From positions 62,001 to 126,000 of the forward strand of contig NZ_JAJDOP010000006.1 in assembly GCF_020595095.1 (NCBI RefSeq): a stretch of 64,000 nt of DNA, read 5' to 3'. Each line of letters opens with the position of its first letter. The first letter of the stretch is position 1. This stretch comes from Microvirga rosea (GTDB lineage: Bacteria; Pseudomonadota; Alphaproteobacteria; Rhizobiales; Beijerinckiaceae). Shown here piece after piece: positions 8,999 to 18,400 of the stretch. The translations under genes were made by a program, and so were the position numbers. The notes beneath the pieces were generated by a model that was not told the origin of the DNA, ran no database searches, and saw nothing but the letters and a program-made list of their open reading frames with translations.

Positions 8999-10992
8999 CA
9001 GATGGCGGCCAAAAGCTGCTCGACCGCATCTTCACCCGGCATGAAGTAGCCTCCTGGGAAAGCGCTGGGCGCCGGAAGCAGACGATGCGGACGCCAAAGC
9101 GGCAGTCCGACGAGGCGCCCATCGAGACGAACCATGAGACGCCGCGTCAGAAGCTCCTCGACCGATTGGGCGATCGATGCGTCGTCGCACCCCATTTCGA
9201 TCAGCCGCCCACGAAGTTGGGCTTCGGGCAATGCCTCGTCAGCAAGCTTCAGGATCGTGCGTGCCAACCCAACGATATGGTGCTGACGTTCAACCGCACA
9301 GTCGCGGGTGTCATCCACGATGAGGGTGTTGTTTTCGTCGATCATCGACAGCATCGGCAGAGCCCCGCCACGCGTCCATGCGGAGAACCACGCTCCAATC
9401 GCCTGCCGTGCGGATTCAAGACCGGGTCTGTGAGACGTGTCGCCGGGTGCGTCGGCGCTGTCGTTCTCGAAGAAGTACACCTGGTCGTGGAGTTCCTGAT
9501 CCCCGAGCGGATATGCGTACCGGTAAAGCTCTGAAGGGGTCAGTTGAAGATTATAGGACGTTGGGTTGGTGAAGTATGGACTGTACCGGTCGAACCGGAG
9601 CGTGATGGCGGCTCCCGGCTGAAGATGGGAGATCAGTGGGATCCACTCCGACATTTCAGCGTACCAGGCGTCATCTTCGCCAGGAAAGCCGCAAAGGAGG
9701 CTCCAGCTGACCCGGATCCCCAACTGGCGGCTCCATTTGAGAAGCTGGAGATTCTGGGACGCTGTGCAACCCTTGCGCATCAGGCGAAGAACGCGTGAAT
9801 CCAGGCTTTCGATTCCCGGCTGGATCCACCGGACGCCTGCGGCCGCCAGGGTTTCCAGCTGTCGCTTCTTCATGTTGGACTTGACCTCGAAGAAGATCGA
9901 GAAGTCATGACCTTCATCCGCAAGGCGCGGCATGACCTTGTCGAAATAGCCCATGTCGAGAATGTTATCGACCGCCTCGATCCGGCGGACCTGATAGCGC
10001 TCGGACAGTTGGACCATGTCGTCGACAACGGTTTCGGCAGGCTTCGACCGGTAGGACATCGTCCCACCATTCAGTCCACAGAACGTGCAGTGACTCTTCG
10101 CGCCCCACCAGCATCCCCGCGAGAATTCCATGGGAAGGCCCGGAATGATCTGGCTGGCATAAAGGGATTGTGACAGTTCCTCGAAATAATCGTCGTAATC
10201 CGGCAATGGTAACGATCGAATGTCGTCCGTAATTGCTCGCGGAACACCATCGCCGCCACTTGCGGACGGGTAGCCGGATGTTCGATGAACAGGAGCGAAT
10301 ACGCCAAAGGGTATTTCCTCCGGTGCGAGGTCCCGACCCTGTTCCAGAATGTTATCGACGAGTGGGGCAATAAAGCCGTCTGCCTCGCCCGAGACCACGA
10401 AGTCTACCCAGGGAAACTGGGAATGCGTTGTGCGACCCATGACGGATTCACAGTTGGCTCCTCCGATCATCGTCACAACGTCCGGCGCAATTTCCCGGAT
10501 CCGACGCAGAAGAGCCAAGGAGGCCACGTGCTGCTGGAAAGTGGACGTGCATCCGACAATGCGCGGCTCAAGGGCGAGGATCTTCCGGGCCGTCCAGTCG
10601 ATGAAATCCGTCATCTGTCCGCGCAGGGCAAGAAGCTGCCGAGCATCGGGAGCCCTGCGGCCCCGGCGCGGGTTGCGCTCTATGAGGCGTGACAGAAAAC
10701 GGTCATGGTCCGGACGGAAATCCGGAAAAGCGACTTCGCCGAAGAGCCAGTCAACCACCGCTTCCTCGGGCCGGATGCTCTCCAGCGTTCGATAGCCCTT
10801 GATGCCGATGTACTCGAGGAACCAGAGGCTCGGATATAGAACTTTTGAGGAGATGCCGGCTCCGGCCAGAATAGATTTGAGAAGCCCGAGGGCAATCGAT
10901 GGCCGCTCGACCCCGGAAAGAGGCATATTCACGAGGCAGACATCCACCCGTGGGTCTATGCGGTCAGTGGTGGATGCCGTCACCCGCTCCAT
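8998..10992 (-). CDS. B12-binding radical SAM RiPP maturase (probable C-methyltransferase)
   Basis: A 664-residue protein of the RiPP-maturation radical SAM protein 1 type. Residues 15-215 form a cobalamin-binding-like domain (VCLVNMPL, MIGGANCE, FVVSGEADG). The radical SAM cluster motif is C-x7-C-x2-C at Cys294, Cys302 and Cys305 within the diagnostic CWWGAKSHCTFCG. A C-terminal region of about 150 residues follows. Characterised relatives methylate unactivated carbons of core peptides, as the polytheonamide enzymes do. The gene is transcribed away from the precursor, about 184 bases upstream of it, and is coupled to the MetX-like gene. Substrate and methylation sites are inferred; the many Val and Ala side chains of the core are plausible targets. 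Confidence 0.88.
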   Translation of the reverse strand: MERVTASTTDRIDPRVDVCLVNMPLSGVERPSIALGLLKSILAGAGISSKVLYPSLWFLEYIGIKGYRTLESIRPEEAVVDWLFGEVAFPDFRPDHDRFLSRLIERNPRRGRRAPDARQLLALRGQMTDFIDWTARKILALEPRIVGCTSTFQQHVASLALLRRIREIAPDVVTMIGGANCESVMGRTTHSQFPWVDFVVSGEADGFIAPLVDNILEQGRDLAPEEIPFGVFAPVHRTSGYPSASGGDGVPRAITDDIRSLPLPDYDDYFEELSQSLYASQIIPGLPMEFSRGCWWGAKSHCTFCGLNGGTMSYRSKPAETVVDDMVQLSERYQVRRIEAVDNILDMGYFDKVMPRLADEGHDFSIFFEVKSNMKKRQLETLAAAGVRWIQPGIESLDSRVLRLMRKGCTASQNLQLLKWSRQLGIRVSWSLLCGFPGEDDAWYAEMSEWIPLISHLQPGAAITLRFDRYSPYFTNPTSYNLQLTPSELYRYAYPLGDQELHDQVYFFENDSADAPGDTSHRPGLESARQAIGAWFSAWTRGGALPMLSMIDENNTLIVDDTRDCAVERQHHIVGLARTILKLADEALPEAQLRGRLIEMGCDDASIAQSVEELLTRRLMVRLDGRLVGLPLWRPHRLLPAPSAFPGGYFMPGEDAVEQLLAAI

Positions 10993-11052
10993 CTCCTGTT
11001 GCGGCAGATTACTTAAAGCTCATCAAGTACCGTTAAGAACATTTCAAGATGC

Positions 11053-11081
11053 TTGACGGCCTCAATACGTTCAGCTTACCT
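11053..11081 (+). promoter_or_regulatory. Candidate promoter of the precursor operon
   Basis: In the 184-base divergent region, CTTGACGG gives a good -35 hexamer (TTGACG, 11053-11058). About 17 bases on, CTTACC/TTACCT (11075-11081) is a weak -10. Transcription would start near 11088, leaving a leader of about 90 bases that contains the inverted repeat at 11119-11161. Confidence 0.3.
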
Positions 11082-11118
11082 TGCCTTCAATATATTCCGC
11101 AAGGTTTCTGCGCCTTCC

Positions 11119-11161
11119 AGGGATATACCCCACACTTTGAAACCCCTATCAGAGTATATCC
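11119..11161. repeat. Inverted repeat upstream of the precursor gene
   Basis: GGGATATAC (11119-11127) is repeated as its exact reverse complement GTATATCCC (11153-11161), separated by 25 bases and ending 15 bases before the precursor ATG. It could be a regulator site with two half-sites about three helical turns apart, or a hairpin in the transcript close to the ribosome-binding site GAAGAGG. Confidence 0.55.
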
Positions 11162-11176
11162 CCGAAGAGGTGGCCT

Positions 11177-11569
11177 ATGGCAGTCGAAGATGCTGAGCGT
11201 TTCGCAAACGATCTTGTGGGCAATAAGGCGCTGCTCGCCGAAGTAAAGCAGCATGCGACCGGCCTCGCTTCGGTTGTCTCCATTGCCAAGCAACATGGTT
11301 ATAATTTTACGCTCGACGAAGCGAAGAAATATATTCAGTCGCGGAGCCCTCAGGAGCTGACCGACCAGCAGCTCGATGCAATCGCCGGCGGAAAGAAGCA
11401 TCACTCGAGCGTCGCGACCAGCACCAAGGTTGCTCAGACGGCCTATGTGGCGAGCAGCGCCGTCGAGGCCGCTGAGGTCGCGACCACGGCCGTGCAGGTC
11501 GCAGAGGGCGCTGTCGACGTTGCCGCCGCGGCTGAGGTTGTGGCCGTCGTTGCGGCCGTTCTGACCTGA
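11177..11569 (+). CDS. RiPP precursor peptide, Nif11-type leader and Ala/Val-repeat core
   Basis: A 130-residue precursor. Residues 1-72 are a Nif11-type leader: a helical N-terminus with Phe9, Leu13 and Leu19, the family core around ASVVSIAKQHGYNFTLDEA, and the closing TDQQLDAIAGG. C39 cleavage is expected after Gly72. The 58-residue core (73-130) starts KKHHSS and then consists almost entirely of units beginning Val-Ala at 79, 85, 91, 101, 108, 115 and 122. It has 18 Ala and 14 Val, Thr/Ser in the first half, and Glu/Asp/Gln at spaced positions. It has no Cys, Pro, Met, Trp, Phe, Ile, Asn or Arg. Lack of Cys excludes lanthionines and sactionines. Directly downstream lie two peptide epimerases. 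ATG 11177 has the ribosome-binding site GAAGAGG. The end product is unknown. Confidence 0.9.
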   Translation: MAVEDAERFANDLVGNKALLAEVKQHATGLASVVSIAKQHGYNFTLDEAKKYIQSRSPQELTDQQLDAIAGGKKHHSSVATSTKVAQTAYVASSAVEAAEVATTAVQVAEGAVDVAAAAEVVAVVAAVLT

Positions 11570-11588
11570 TCGCCATCCCTTGACCGAC

Positions 11589-13058
11589 ATGCTCGATCGC
11601 CTCTCCGAGGCGCGGCGGTTTGACGGCAGCCTGCCGGCTTTGCAAGATCCTCAGGCGTTTCTTGCGCGAGCGATCGAGCGCCGAACGTCGCAAGAGCGGT
11701 CGGTCATTGCCGAGACTAAGCGGTTTCGTGAACGTCTGATTGGCGACGGAGCGTTTCGTACGGCACTGCGCTCCGGGACGCTTTCGGACGCAGACGATTT
11801 TGAGCGCTACCGCCCGCTCTGGGATCAGGAACTCGGTCATACGGTTTGGAACTCGGCTGCCCTTGCCGCGTGGCCGGAAGTGCAGCTTTGGAAAAACTGG
11901 CACGAGGATCTCGTCTGTTATCGTGATCTGATGACGGCTTATCCGTCGCGGTACGGCACTCATCCCGGTTTCACGGCCTGGCGTCGGCGGCAGGAGGCCC
12001 GCACTGCGAGCGAGCTCGGGCCCATGCATTTGGCGATCACGCATCCCGTCGTGGCTTACGAGTTGGCACGGGGATGTTCGGTAGGATGCTGGTTCTGCGG
12101 CATCTCCGCAGATTCCTTTTCCGGAACAGCCGCGTATGCGGACCATGGTCCTCTCTGGCGGGAAATTCTCTCCGTCATGATGGACCGGCTCGGACCAGCG
12201 GCGCGGACGGGCTTCTGCTACTGGGGTACCGATCCCGCCGATACGCCCGATTACGATCACTTCCTTGCGGACCACCAGCGTATTACGGGATGGGTATCGC
12301 AAACGACGACAGCCACTCCTTTGCGGAATATCGATCTGACCCGCAGAATTCTGGCGCTTTCCGAAAGGGAAGGGCCGGTGCTGAACCGGTTTTCGGTTCT
12401 GACGACCCGGCAGCTCCACCAAATCTTCGAGGCCTTTACGCCTCTGGAGCTCCTGCTCGTCGAGCTCGTTCCGCAAATGCGCGGTTCATTGATGCCAAAG
12501 GCGAGAGCCGGCCGGGCCCTCGCCCGTGGGACGTCCCAGCCGGAGCGCGACCTCGGTCTCAGCAGCGTTGCGACGACGATCGCGTGCGTGTCCGGCTTTC
12601 TGATCAATGTGCCGGAGCAGAGGCTGCGGCTCATCGCGCCGACCCGTGCGAGCGCGGAATGTCCAGAGGGCTACAGGACCTTCGTCGACAAGACGTTCTC
12701 GGACGCCGCAGACTTCGCAAAGCTGCTTGATGAGGTCCTAGCGCTACATATGCCCGAAGATCTGAAAGGGGAGGCGCTCATCGGCTTTCGCCCCGATCTG
12801 AGGGTTACAATGGACGAGAGCGGGTTGCGGCTCGAGAATCAGGCGTCCGTTCATACGGTCGGCAAAGTTCCATTCCTAGCGGAGCTGGTCGATCTGTTGG
12901 TAGGCACTCCCCGAACAACCCAGGACGTCATCGAGGCGCTTGTCGTATCAGGCGCCAATTTCTTTGACGTCCACCGCCTGTTGATAGAACTTTATGAATG
13001 CGCGCTCATTGAGCCGCGCGATTGTTGGGCTGCAGGGTCCATGGCGCTGCGTGCGTGA
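11589..13058 (+). CDS. PoyD-type radical SAM peptide epimerase, copy 1
   Basis: A 489-residue radical SAM protein of the RiPP amino-acid epimerase family (PoyD/OspD), which converts L- to D-residues in core peptides. The cluster motif is CSVGCWFC (Cys163, Cys167, Cys170). Family stretches follow: TGFCYWGTDP, QTTTATPL, LNRFSVLT, and TTIACVSGF containing Cys333, a candidate for the hydrogen-donor Cys that completes epimerisation in OspD. An in-frame TTG at 11580 would add three residues; I chose ATG 11589, 19 bases after the precursor stop. It lies in the same operon as the precursor. Compared with copy 2 it lacks the QNRESLTAKA stretch (here QMRGSLMPKA) and has a shorter loop before TTIACV, so the two may differ in site or be partly redundant. 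Confidence 0.88.
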   Translation: MLDRLSEARRFDGSLPALQDPQAFLARAIERRTSQERSVIAETKRFRERLIGDGAFRTALRSGTLSDADDFERYRPLWDQELGHTVWNSAALAAWPEVQLWKNWHEDLVCYRDLMTAYPSRYGTHPGFTAWRRRQEARTASELGPMHLAITHPVVAYELARGCSVGCWFCGISADSFSGTAAYADHGPLWREILSVMMDRLGPAARTGFCYWGTDPADTPDYDHFLADHQRITGWVSQTTTATPLRNIDLTRRILALSEREGPVLNRFSVLTTRQLHQIFEAFTPLELLLVELVPQMRGSLMPKARAGRALARGTSQPERDLGLSSVATTIACVSGFLINVPEQRLRLIAPTRASAECPEGYRTFVDKTFSDAADFAKLLDEVLALHMPEDLKGEALIGFRPDLRVTMDESGLRLENQASVHTVGKVPFLAELVDLLVGTPRTTQDVIEALVVSGANFFDVHRLLIELYECALIEPRDCWAAGSMALRA

Positions 13059-13071
13059 AGCGAGATGTGAG

Positions 13072-14559
13072 ATGAATATAACGGAAGCCACAAAGCACTA
13101 TCGCAACATCTTCGAGCGCCGGACCCCGGAACAGATACGGACGCTTGCCCATATCAAGCGCTTTATGGAGCGCTTGGTCGCGGATCCCGGCTTTCGCCAG
13201 GCTCTCGCCGACAATCCGGATGATCCCAAAAGCGTGGCGAAGCGTTACGGGATCGGCGTCGATCCGAATGAAATGCTGCCGCTGTATCACCGGCGATACC
13301 TCCGCTACCGTTTCACCGACGAGGAGGCGCAATGGCCGCTTGCAGTCGCATGGGACGAGTACATGAAAGATATGTTCCGCCATCGTGACTTGCTTCGCGA
13401 TGAGGGGAGCATGGAGGACATTCACCCTCGTTTCCATGCTTGGCGCGAGCGGCAGATCCGCCGCTCCATGAGCGAACTCGGCGGCTCAGGACCTTCGATC
13501 ACTCATCCGATCGTTGCTTTTGAATTGAGCGAAGGGTGCACGGTGGGATGCTGGTTCTGCGGTCTGTCGGCTGAGCGCTTCCGCGGATATTTCCCTTACA
13601 CCGAGGAGAACGCCAGCCTATGGCAGGATATGCTCCGGGCGGTTGACGGTATGTTTGGATCGGCCGCGCGAACGGGCTTTTGCTATTGGGCGACGGATCC
13701 TTGCGATAATCCCGATTATGATCGGTTCATTGCGGATTATTACCACATCACCGGTGCGCTTCCGCAGACAACGACGGCAGCGCCATTGAAGGATCCGGAC
13801 CTGACGCGCCGCATCCTCGCGCTCTTCGACAAATATCGGACGGTCACAAACCGATTTTCGGTCCTGACTGTGAAACATCTTGAAAAGATCCATGCGGCTT
13901 TCACGCCTGAGGAACTCATGGGTGTCGAGCTGGTGATGCAGAATCGGGAGTCTCTGACCGCCAAGGCGGATGCAGGACGCGCCCGCGAGCGTCAGGCGAA
14001 GCTCCGTGCCGCCGGAAAGCCCGACAAGATTTCGGAACTATCCCGCGATCATACGACGATTGCCTGCGTATCCGGCTTCCTCGTCAACATGATGAAGAAG
14101 ACCGTTCAGCTCGTCACCCCGGTGCCGGGCAGCGAAAGGTGGCCGCTCGGGTATCGCGTCTTCGGAGAACGACATTTCTCGACGGGTGAAGAGTTCCGGC
14201 AGTGCCTGGAAAGCCTGATCGACGAACACATGGCCGAGAGCCTTCCAGGGAGCTGGCCGGCCCGTTTCCGGCAGGATCTTCGCTTTGAGCCCATGGAGGG
14301 CAGGTTCAAGCTCCATTCCCGGTCCACCGAGCATACCATCCAGAACGCGATTTGCGGGGAAACGGCCGGAGCACTCCTTGCCCAGGGCAACCTGAGCGTG
14401 GCCGACGTGATCGAACGTCTTGTCGAGGACGGGGTCAGTGTCCTGGTCGTGGCGGATCTGCTCGAGAAGCTCTTCCAGGCCGGCCTCATCGAAGAGCCCG
14501 ACGTCGGCGAAGTCCCGCAGGTCATACCAGACAGGCAAACGGCATCCTTAGCAGTTTGA
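13072..14559 (+). CDS. PoyD-type radical SAM peptide epimerase, copy 2
   Basis: A 495-residue paralogue of the preceding gene, 13 bases downstream. The cluster motif is CTVGCWFC (Cys156, Cys160, Cys163). Canonical family stretches are TGFCYWATDPCDNPDYDRF, PQTTTAAPL, TNRFSVLT and VELVMQNRESLTAKA, plus Cys332 in TTIACVSGF. The N-terminus (RTPEQIRTLAHIKRFMERL) and the Cys-free GIGVDPNEMLPLY stretch are closer to the family consensus than in copy 1, so this is probably the principal epimerase. A longer frame opens at 12994 inside the previous gene; ATG 13072 gives the expected N-terminus. D-residue positions cannot be predicted from the sequence. Confidence 0.9.
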   Translation: MNITEATKHYRNIFERRTPEQIRTLAHIKRFMERLVADPGFRQALADNPDDPKSVAKRYGIGVDPNEMLPLYHRRYLRYRFTDEEAQWPLAVAWDEYMKDMFRHRDLLRDEGSMEDIHPRFHAWRERQIRRSMSELGGSGPSITHPIVAFELSEGCTVGCWFCGLSAERFRGYFPYTEENASLWQDMLRAVDGMFGSAARTGFCYWATDPCDNPDYDRFIADYYHITGALPQTTTAAPLKDPDLTRRILALFDKYRTVTNRFSVLTVKHLEKIHAAFTPEELMGVELVMQNRESLTAKADAGRARERQAKLRAAGKPDKISELSRDHTTIACVSGFLVNMMKKTVQLVTPVPGSERWPLGYRVFGERHFSTGEEFRQCLESLIDEHMAESLPGSWPARFRQDLRFEPMEGRFKLHSRSTEHTIQNAICGETAGALLAQGNLSVADVIERLVEDGVSVLVVADLLEKLFQAGLIEEPDVGEVPQVIPDRQTASLAV

Positions 14560-14563
14560 GGCC

Positions 14564-15469
14564 ATGAGCTTCGATGGTGTGCGGATTGCTCCAATCTCCT
14601 TGGAGAATCTCGCGGCAATCCGGCATCTGACGTTTCCCGCCGTCTACGACATCGTGCGGGAGCGTTATCCGTCTCAGTTTTACGCAGTTGCGGCTTTCAT
14701 CGGCAGTGATGCGATTGGTCTGGCAATCGGAGTTGCCGGGCCGCGATCGGAATGCGAAGTCCTCTCGGTCTATGTCGTGGATTTTTGCCGGAGGCAGGGC
14801 ATCGGTTCATCGTTGTTATTGCGGCTTGAACAAACATTCCTGGAAAAAGGCTTTCGAAAGGGCGTGCACTTTCTGACGGTCAACCCCGAGGAGCAAGGGC
14901 CGGTTCGCTTCCTCATGAGCCGGGGCTGGAATAGACCGGTTATTGTGAAGCTCATATGCCGCAGCACCTTGAGACAAGCCTTCGAGACCCCTTGGCTTGT
15001 TCGCGCGAAGCTCCCGGATCAGCATCGCGTAATCTCCTGGAGCGCATTAACATCGGTCCAGCGGAGCACGATTGCTGCCGGAATCGAAAAATGGATCCCA
15101 GATGAGCTCGACCCGTTTAGCTTCGAAAATGGGAGCGACATCGGCACCAGCATAGCACTCGTGGCAGGTGCCGACGATCATGCGCCCGTCGCAGGCTGGG
15201 TCCTGACGCACCGCTTGGATGCTTCTACGCTGCGTTGGACATGTTCTTTCATCGACCCATCGATCCAGGGAAAAGCGCGCATCCTGCCGCTTTGGCTCGA
15301 AGTCGCGCGGCGTCAAAAAAACGTCGATGGGTTGGAGAACTTCGTTTTTACAATTCCTTTGTCGCAGCCTCGGATGGTGCGCTTCGCCACACGCTATATG
15401 CGTCCTTGGCTGACGGGCTTGGATTATTCTTGCATGACAATGAAAGAACTCACGCCGACCATGGCGTGA
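14564..15469 (+). CDS. GNAT-fold acetyltransferase of the RiPP operon
   Basis: A 301-residue protein starting four bases after the second epimerase. Residues 5-130 are a GNAT domain with the acetyl-CoA loop RRQGIGSS (beta strand EVLSVYVVDF before it) and the downstream NPEEQGPVRFLMSRGW stretch. Residues 150-301 appear to be a second, degenerate GNAT-like half (FIDPSIQGKARILPLWLEVA) without a full acetyl-CoA loop. It probably acetylates the mature peptide, for example Lys73/Lys74 or the new N-terminus, either as tailoring or as self-protection. Both are inferences from the operon. The stop codon lies within the stem of the terminator that follows. Confidence 0.75.
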   Translation: MSFDGVRIAPISLENLAAIRHLTFPAVYDIVRERYPSQFYAVAAFIGSDAIGLAIGVAGPRSECEVLSVYVVDFCRRQGIGSSLLLRLEQTFLEKGFRKGVHFLTVNPEEQGPVRFLMSRGWNRPVIVKLICRSTLRQAFETPWLVRAKLPDQHRVISWSALTSVQRSTIAAGIEKWIPDELDPFSFENGSDIGTSIALVAGADDHAPVAGWVLTHRLDASTLRWTCSFIDPSIQGKARILPLWLEVARRQKNVDGLENFVFTIPLSQPRMVRFATRYMRPWLTGLDYSCMTMKELTPTMA

Positions 15470-15480
15470 GTTCTGCTTTT
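15446..15480 (+). terminator. Rho-independent terminator ending the RiPP operon
   Basis: A perfect 11-base stem, GAACTCACGCC (15446-15456) with GGCGTGAGTTC (15463-15473), has a six-base loop and is followed by TGCTTTT. It covers the stop codon of the GNAT gene and ends exactly at the stop of the convergent autotransporter gene, so it may serve both directions. On the - strand the T-run is weaker. Confidence 0.85.
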
Positions 15481-18400
15481 CAAAAACGCAAGGTGAGGTT
15501 TCCCTTAAGTGCGTGTTCCTGCGAACGTGCTCCGATCTGACCCGTATACGATGCCCCCAGGCTAAGTGACTGGGTCGCCTGCCAGTCGATGCCAGCTTCT
15601 CCTACGAGAGTGTCTTGGTCGAGAGGAACGCCGGAAATCGTGAAGGCGGACGCTCCGCCGGCAAAAGCCATCAGGGCCGTTGGCCTGATGTCGCCATAAG
15701 CGCGGCGCCAGCCCACCATTCCACGCAAGGTCACCGCATTGTCGTCACCGAACTGGGCTTCCGCTCTGATGCCGAGCGTGGTCGTCCCAAGATTATAGGA
15801 CGAGCCGTACCCGGTCAGGGCTGCTGCTCCTCCGTTCTCTTGGTAACTGGCGGTGTGAAGGCGAAGGATGGACGCGCCTACAAAAGGCTCCACGTGGCCC
15901 CAGCCCCAACCTAAGCGATACCCGGCTTCACCGAAGGTCTGGAACGTCGATCCTCCGTAGGAGGCTGTCGTTGTGTCGGAGAACAGCGGAAAGAATATGT
16001 GTCGTGTGGTGTCGAAATCATGTCTGGCATAAGACGTGCCGAGACGTAGCGCGAGCGGGCCCCAGGTCGCAGAACCGTAAAGAGTGCCAAAAATGCTCTC
16101 ATTCGTCTCCGACGAATACCTGGAAGCGGCGTCGGCTTTTGTGCGGATATAGCCAGCAGCGGCACCGAGCAGGTAAGCGGGGTTGAACTTTGTCTCCGCT
16201 CCGAGAATAAATCCGCCAGTCGACCGGTCGATGCTTGCGGCGTCACCGTCCGAGCGAGTCTTGCCCCACGCGCCAAAACCCTCTCCCCAAAAGGCAAACC
16301 TACGCTGGTCGAAGGCAGGCAGGGTCATGACTTGTGGCACAGCTCCCGGCCGGTCCGCAGCATAATCGGCCAGAACACGAGGGCCGTTACCGACGAGGCT
16401 CGATTGGGGGGAGCGATTCAGACGACCGAGAACGGCGCCCTGCAGGAGATCGGCATCCTGGTACGCAGATGTGACGGCGGATGCATGCATTTCCCCTGAA
16501 AGAGCATCAAATGCCTGCCTGGCTCCCGACACGGTCTGGCTGAGCACTGCGTTGAAGACCGGGTTGCCTTTTCCCAACGCGTCGATGGCATCCGCAGTGA
16601 CATACTGGTTCCTCGTAAGCGCGACCGAGTGGAATGGCAGAGGGTCGACAGGAATGATCGGCGAACTGGCCCGCGTCAGAGTCATCGTGACGCTGTTGGC
16701 ACCGTAGGTGAGTGAAGGCGTCAGAAAGGCAAGGTTGGATGTCACACCAGAAAAGCGGCCGCTGAGACCTCCTTTGGACGTCAGAATGGTATAAGTCGTG
16801 GAAGGATTGTACGTGCCTTGGCCGGCACGAACCTGCACGGTTCCACCCTGCAACGTCGCCTTGCCATCCGCATCGATCCTGTCGGATTGACCGGCCGGGG
16901 TTGCCGCAACCACGAAGGCGGAGCCTGCATAGAAGAGCACGTCGCCACGGACATTGAGGGGATCATTCACATTACCGGGAGCGACTGAGCCGCCCGACAG
17001 GGCGGTCATGCCGCCAATTGTCCCCGAGCCCGCCAGGGTTGCCCCTGAACCGACGGTCACGGACGAGGCGAGAGATCCGTCGATACGAAGTGTCCCCCCT
17101 TGGATTTGCGTTCCGCCCGTATAGATGCTCGCACCTGTTAGGGTCAGACTCCCGGCACCTTGTTTCGACAGTGTTCCGGAGCCGGAGACCGATGCTCCGA
17201 AGATGATGTTGTCTGAATGGTTGAAGATGAGGGCGCCCGCACTCGTCACTGACGTGGTTGACAACACGCCTGCGGATGAGCCGGAGCCGATCTGCAGCGT
17301 GCTGTCCTCTGCAATCGACACCGCTCCGGCGGATAAGCGTCCGCCATTCGTGAGGGACAGAAAACCAGGGCCAACGCTATCGTCCCCGACATAGAGGGTT
17401 TGTCCGACACTCCACAGGGAACCAGCTCCATCGACGTTCGCCGTGACGTTGATGCCGATCTCTGCGTCCCCCAGCGTCTCAAGCCGCCCTCCGTTGGACA
17501 CAGTCAGGTTTCCCGGCGTCAAAAGAGATGCAAACGATGCCACGCCCGAGCGCGCAACGGATCCGGCGTCGGCCACCGTAAAGTCGCCGCCCAGGACCAT
17601 GCCGAAGGCACTCGCATCGAGCCGCCCGCCGCTCTTGACGATGATGTCTCCATCCATGGTTCCGGCTGCTCCGCTCACATTGAGCCAGCCGCCTGTGGAA
17701 ACCGTGAGGCTTCCGCCGTTGACGATCGCATCGCCGCCGACATTGAAGCTTCCATTCACCACGAGATGCGAGCAGCAGACCGTCAGGTCTCCACCGAGGG
17801 AACTTGCCCCGGTCACGGTGAATATGCCGTCTCCGGCGACTTCCAGGGATCCATCGCCGGAAAATGAGCCGGCGAATGTCGAACTCCTGTCGTTCATTCC
17901 GGTGATCAGTGTTGCGCCGGCTCCAATCTGCACTGAACCGGAGCCTTCAAGGGATCCGAACGTCGGATTGCCCGGGCCTGGTGCGATGATGGCGGTTCCA
18001 TTCACGATCATCCGCGCATTTCCGCCAGAGGCATCGTCGGTGATCATGAACGTGCCGGACGGGTCCACCTGGACGATCACGTCCTGAATCGTTGCGGTGC
18101 CCTCGAACGAGAGGCCGGCGCCAGGGCCGACCCTGACCATCTGCGGCAGGGTGGGAACAGCGTTGATGAAACCTGTCCCGCCGACCGTCAAAAATCCTGA
18201 CGGGCCTTGAATATTAATGGTGTACGCGGAGGTGTTCGCATTGAAGTCGAAGCCGGAGACGTTGAACGTCTGACCGAGATTGATTGATAACGCGGAGGGG
18301 CCGTCCGCGAAGGTCGCCGTCGCTCCGGCCCCATTGGGAACGACCGCAGGAGCCCAGTTTAATGCGTTTGCGTAGCTGTTGTCTGCTGCCCCCGTCCAGG

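Noticed and set aside
11049..11246. 65-codon + strand frame overlapping the precursor start, with a GG pair, as a second precursor
   Set aside because: It overlaps the inverted repeat and the true precursor in another frame and has no leader-like features.
11177..11569. Precursor as a lanthipeptide, sactipeptide or thiopeptide
   Set aside because: The core has no Cys, and no LanM, YcaO or SPASM-type sactisynthase gene is in the window.
11307..12476. Long - strand frame of 389 codons opposite the precursor and first epimerase
   Set aside because: It is antisense to well-supported genes, Arg/Pro-rich and matches no family; a codon-bias shadow.
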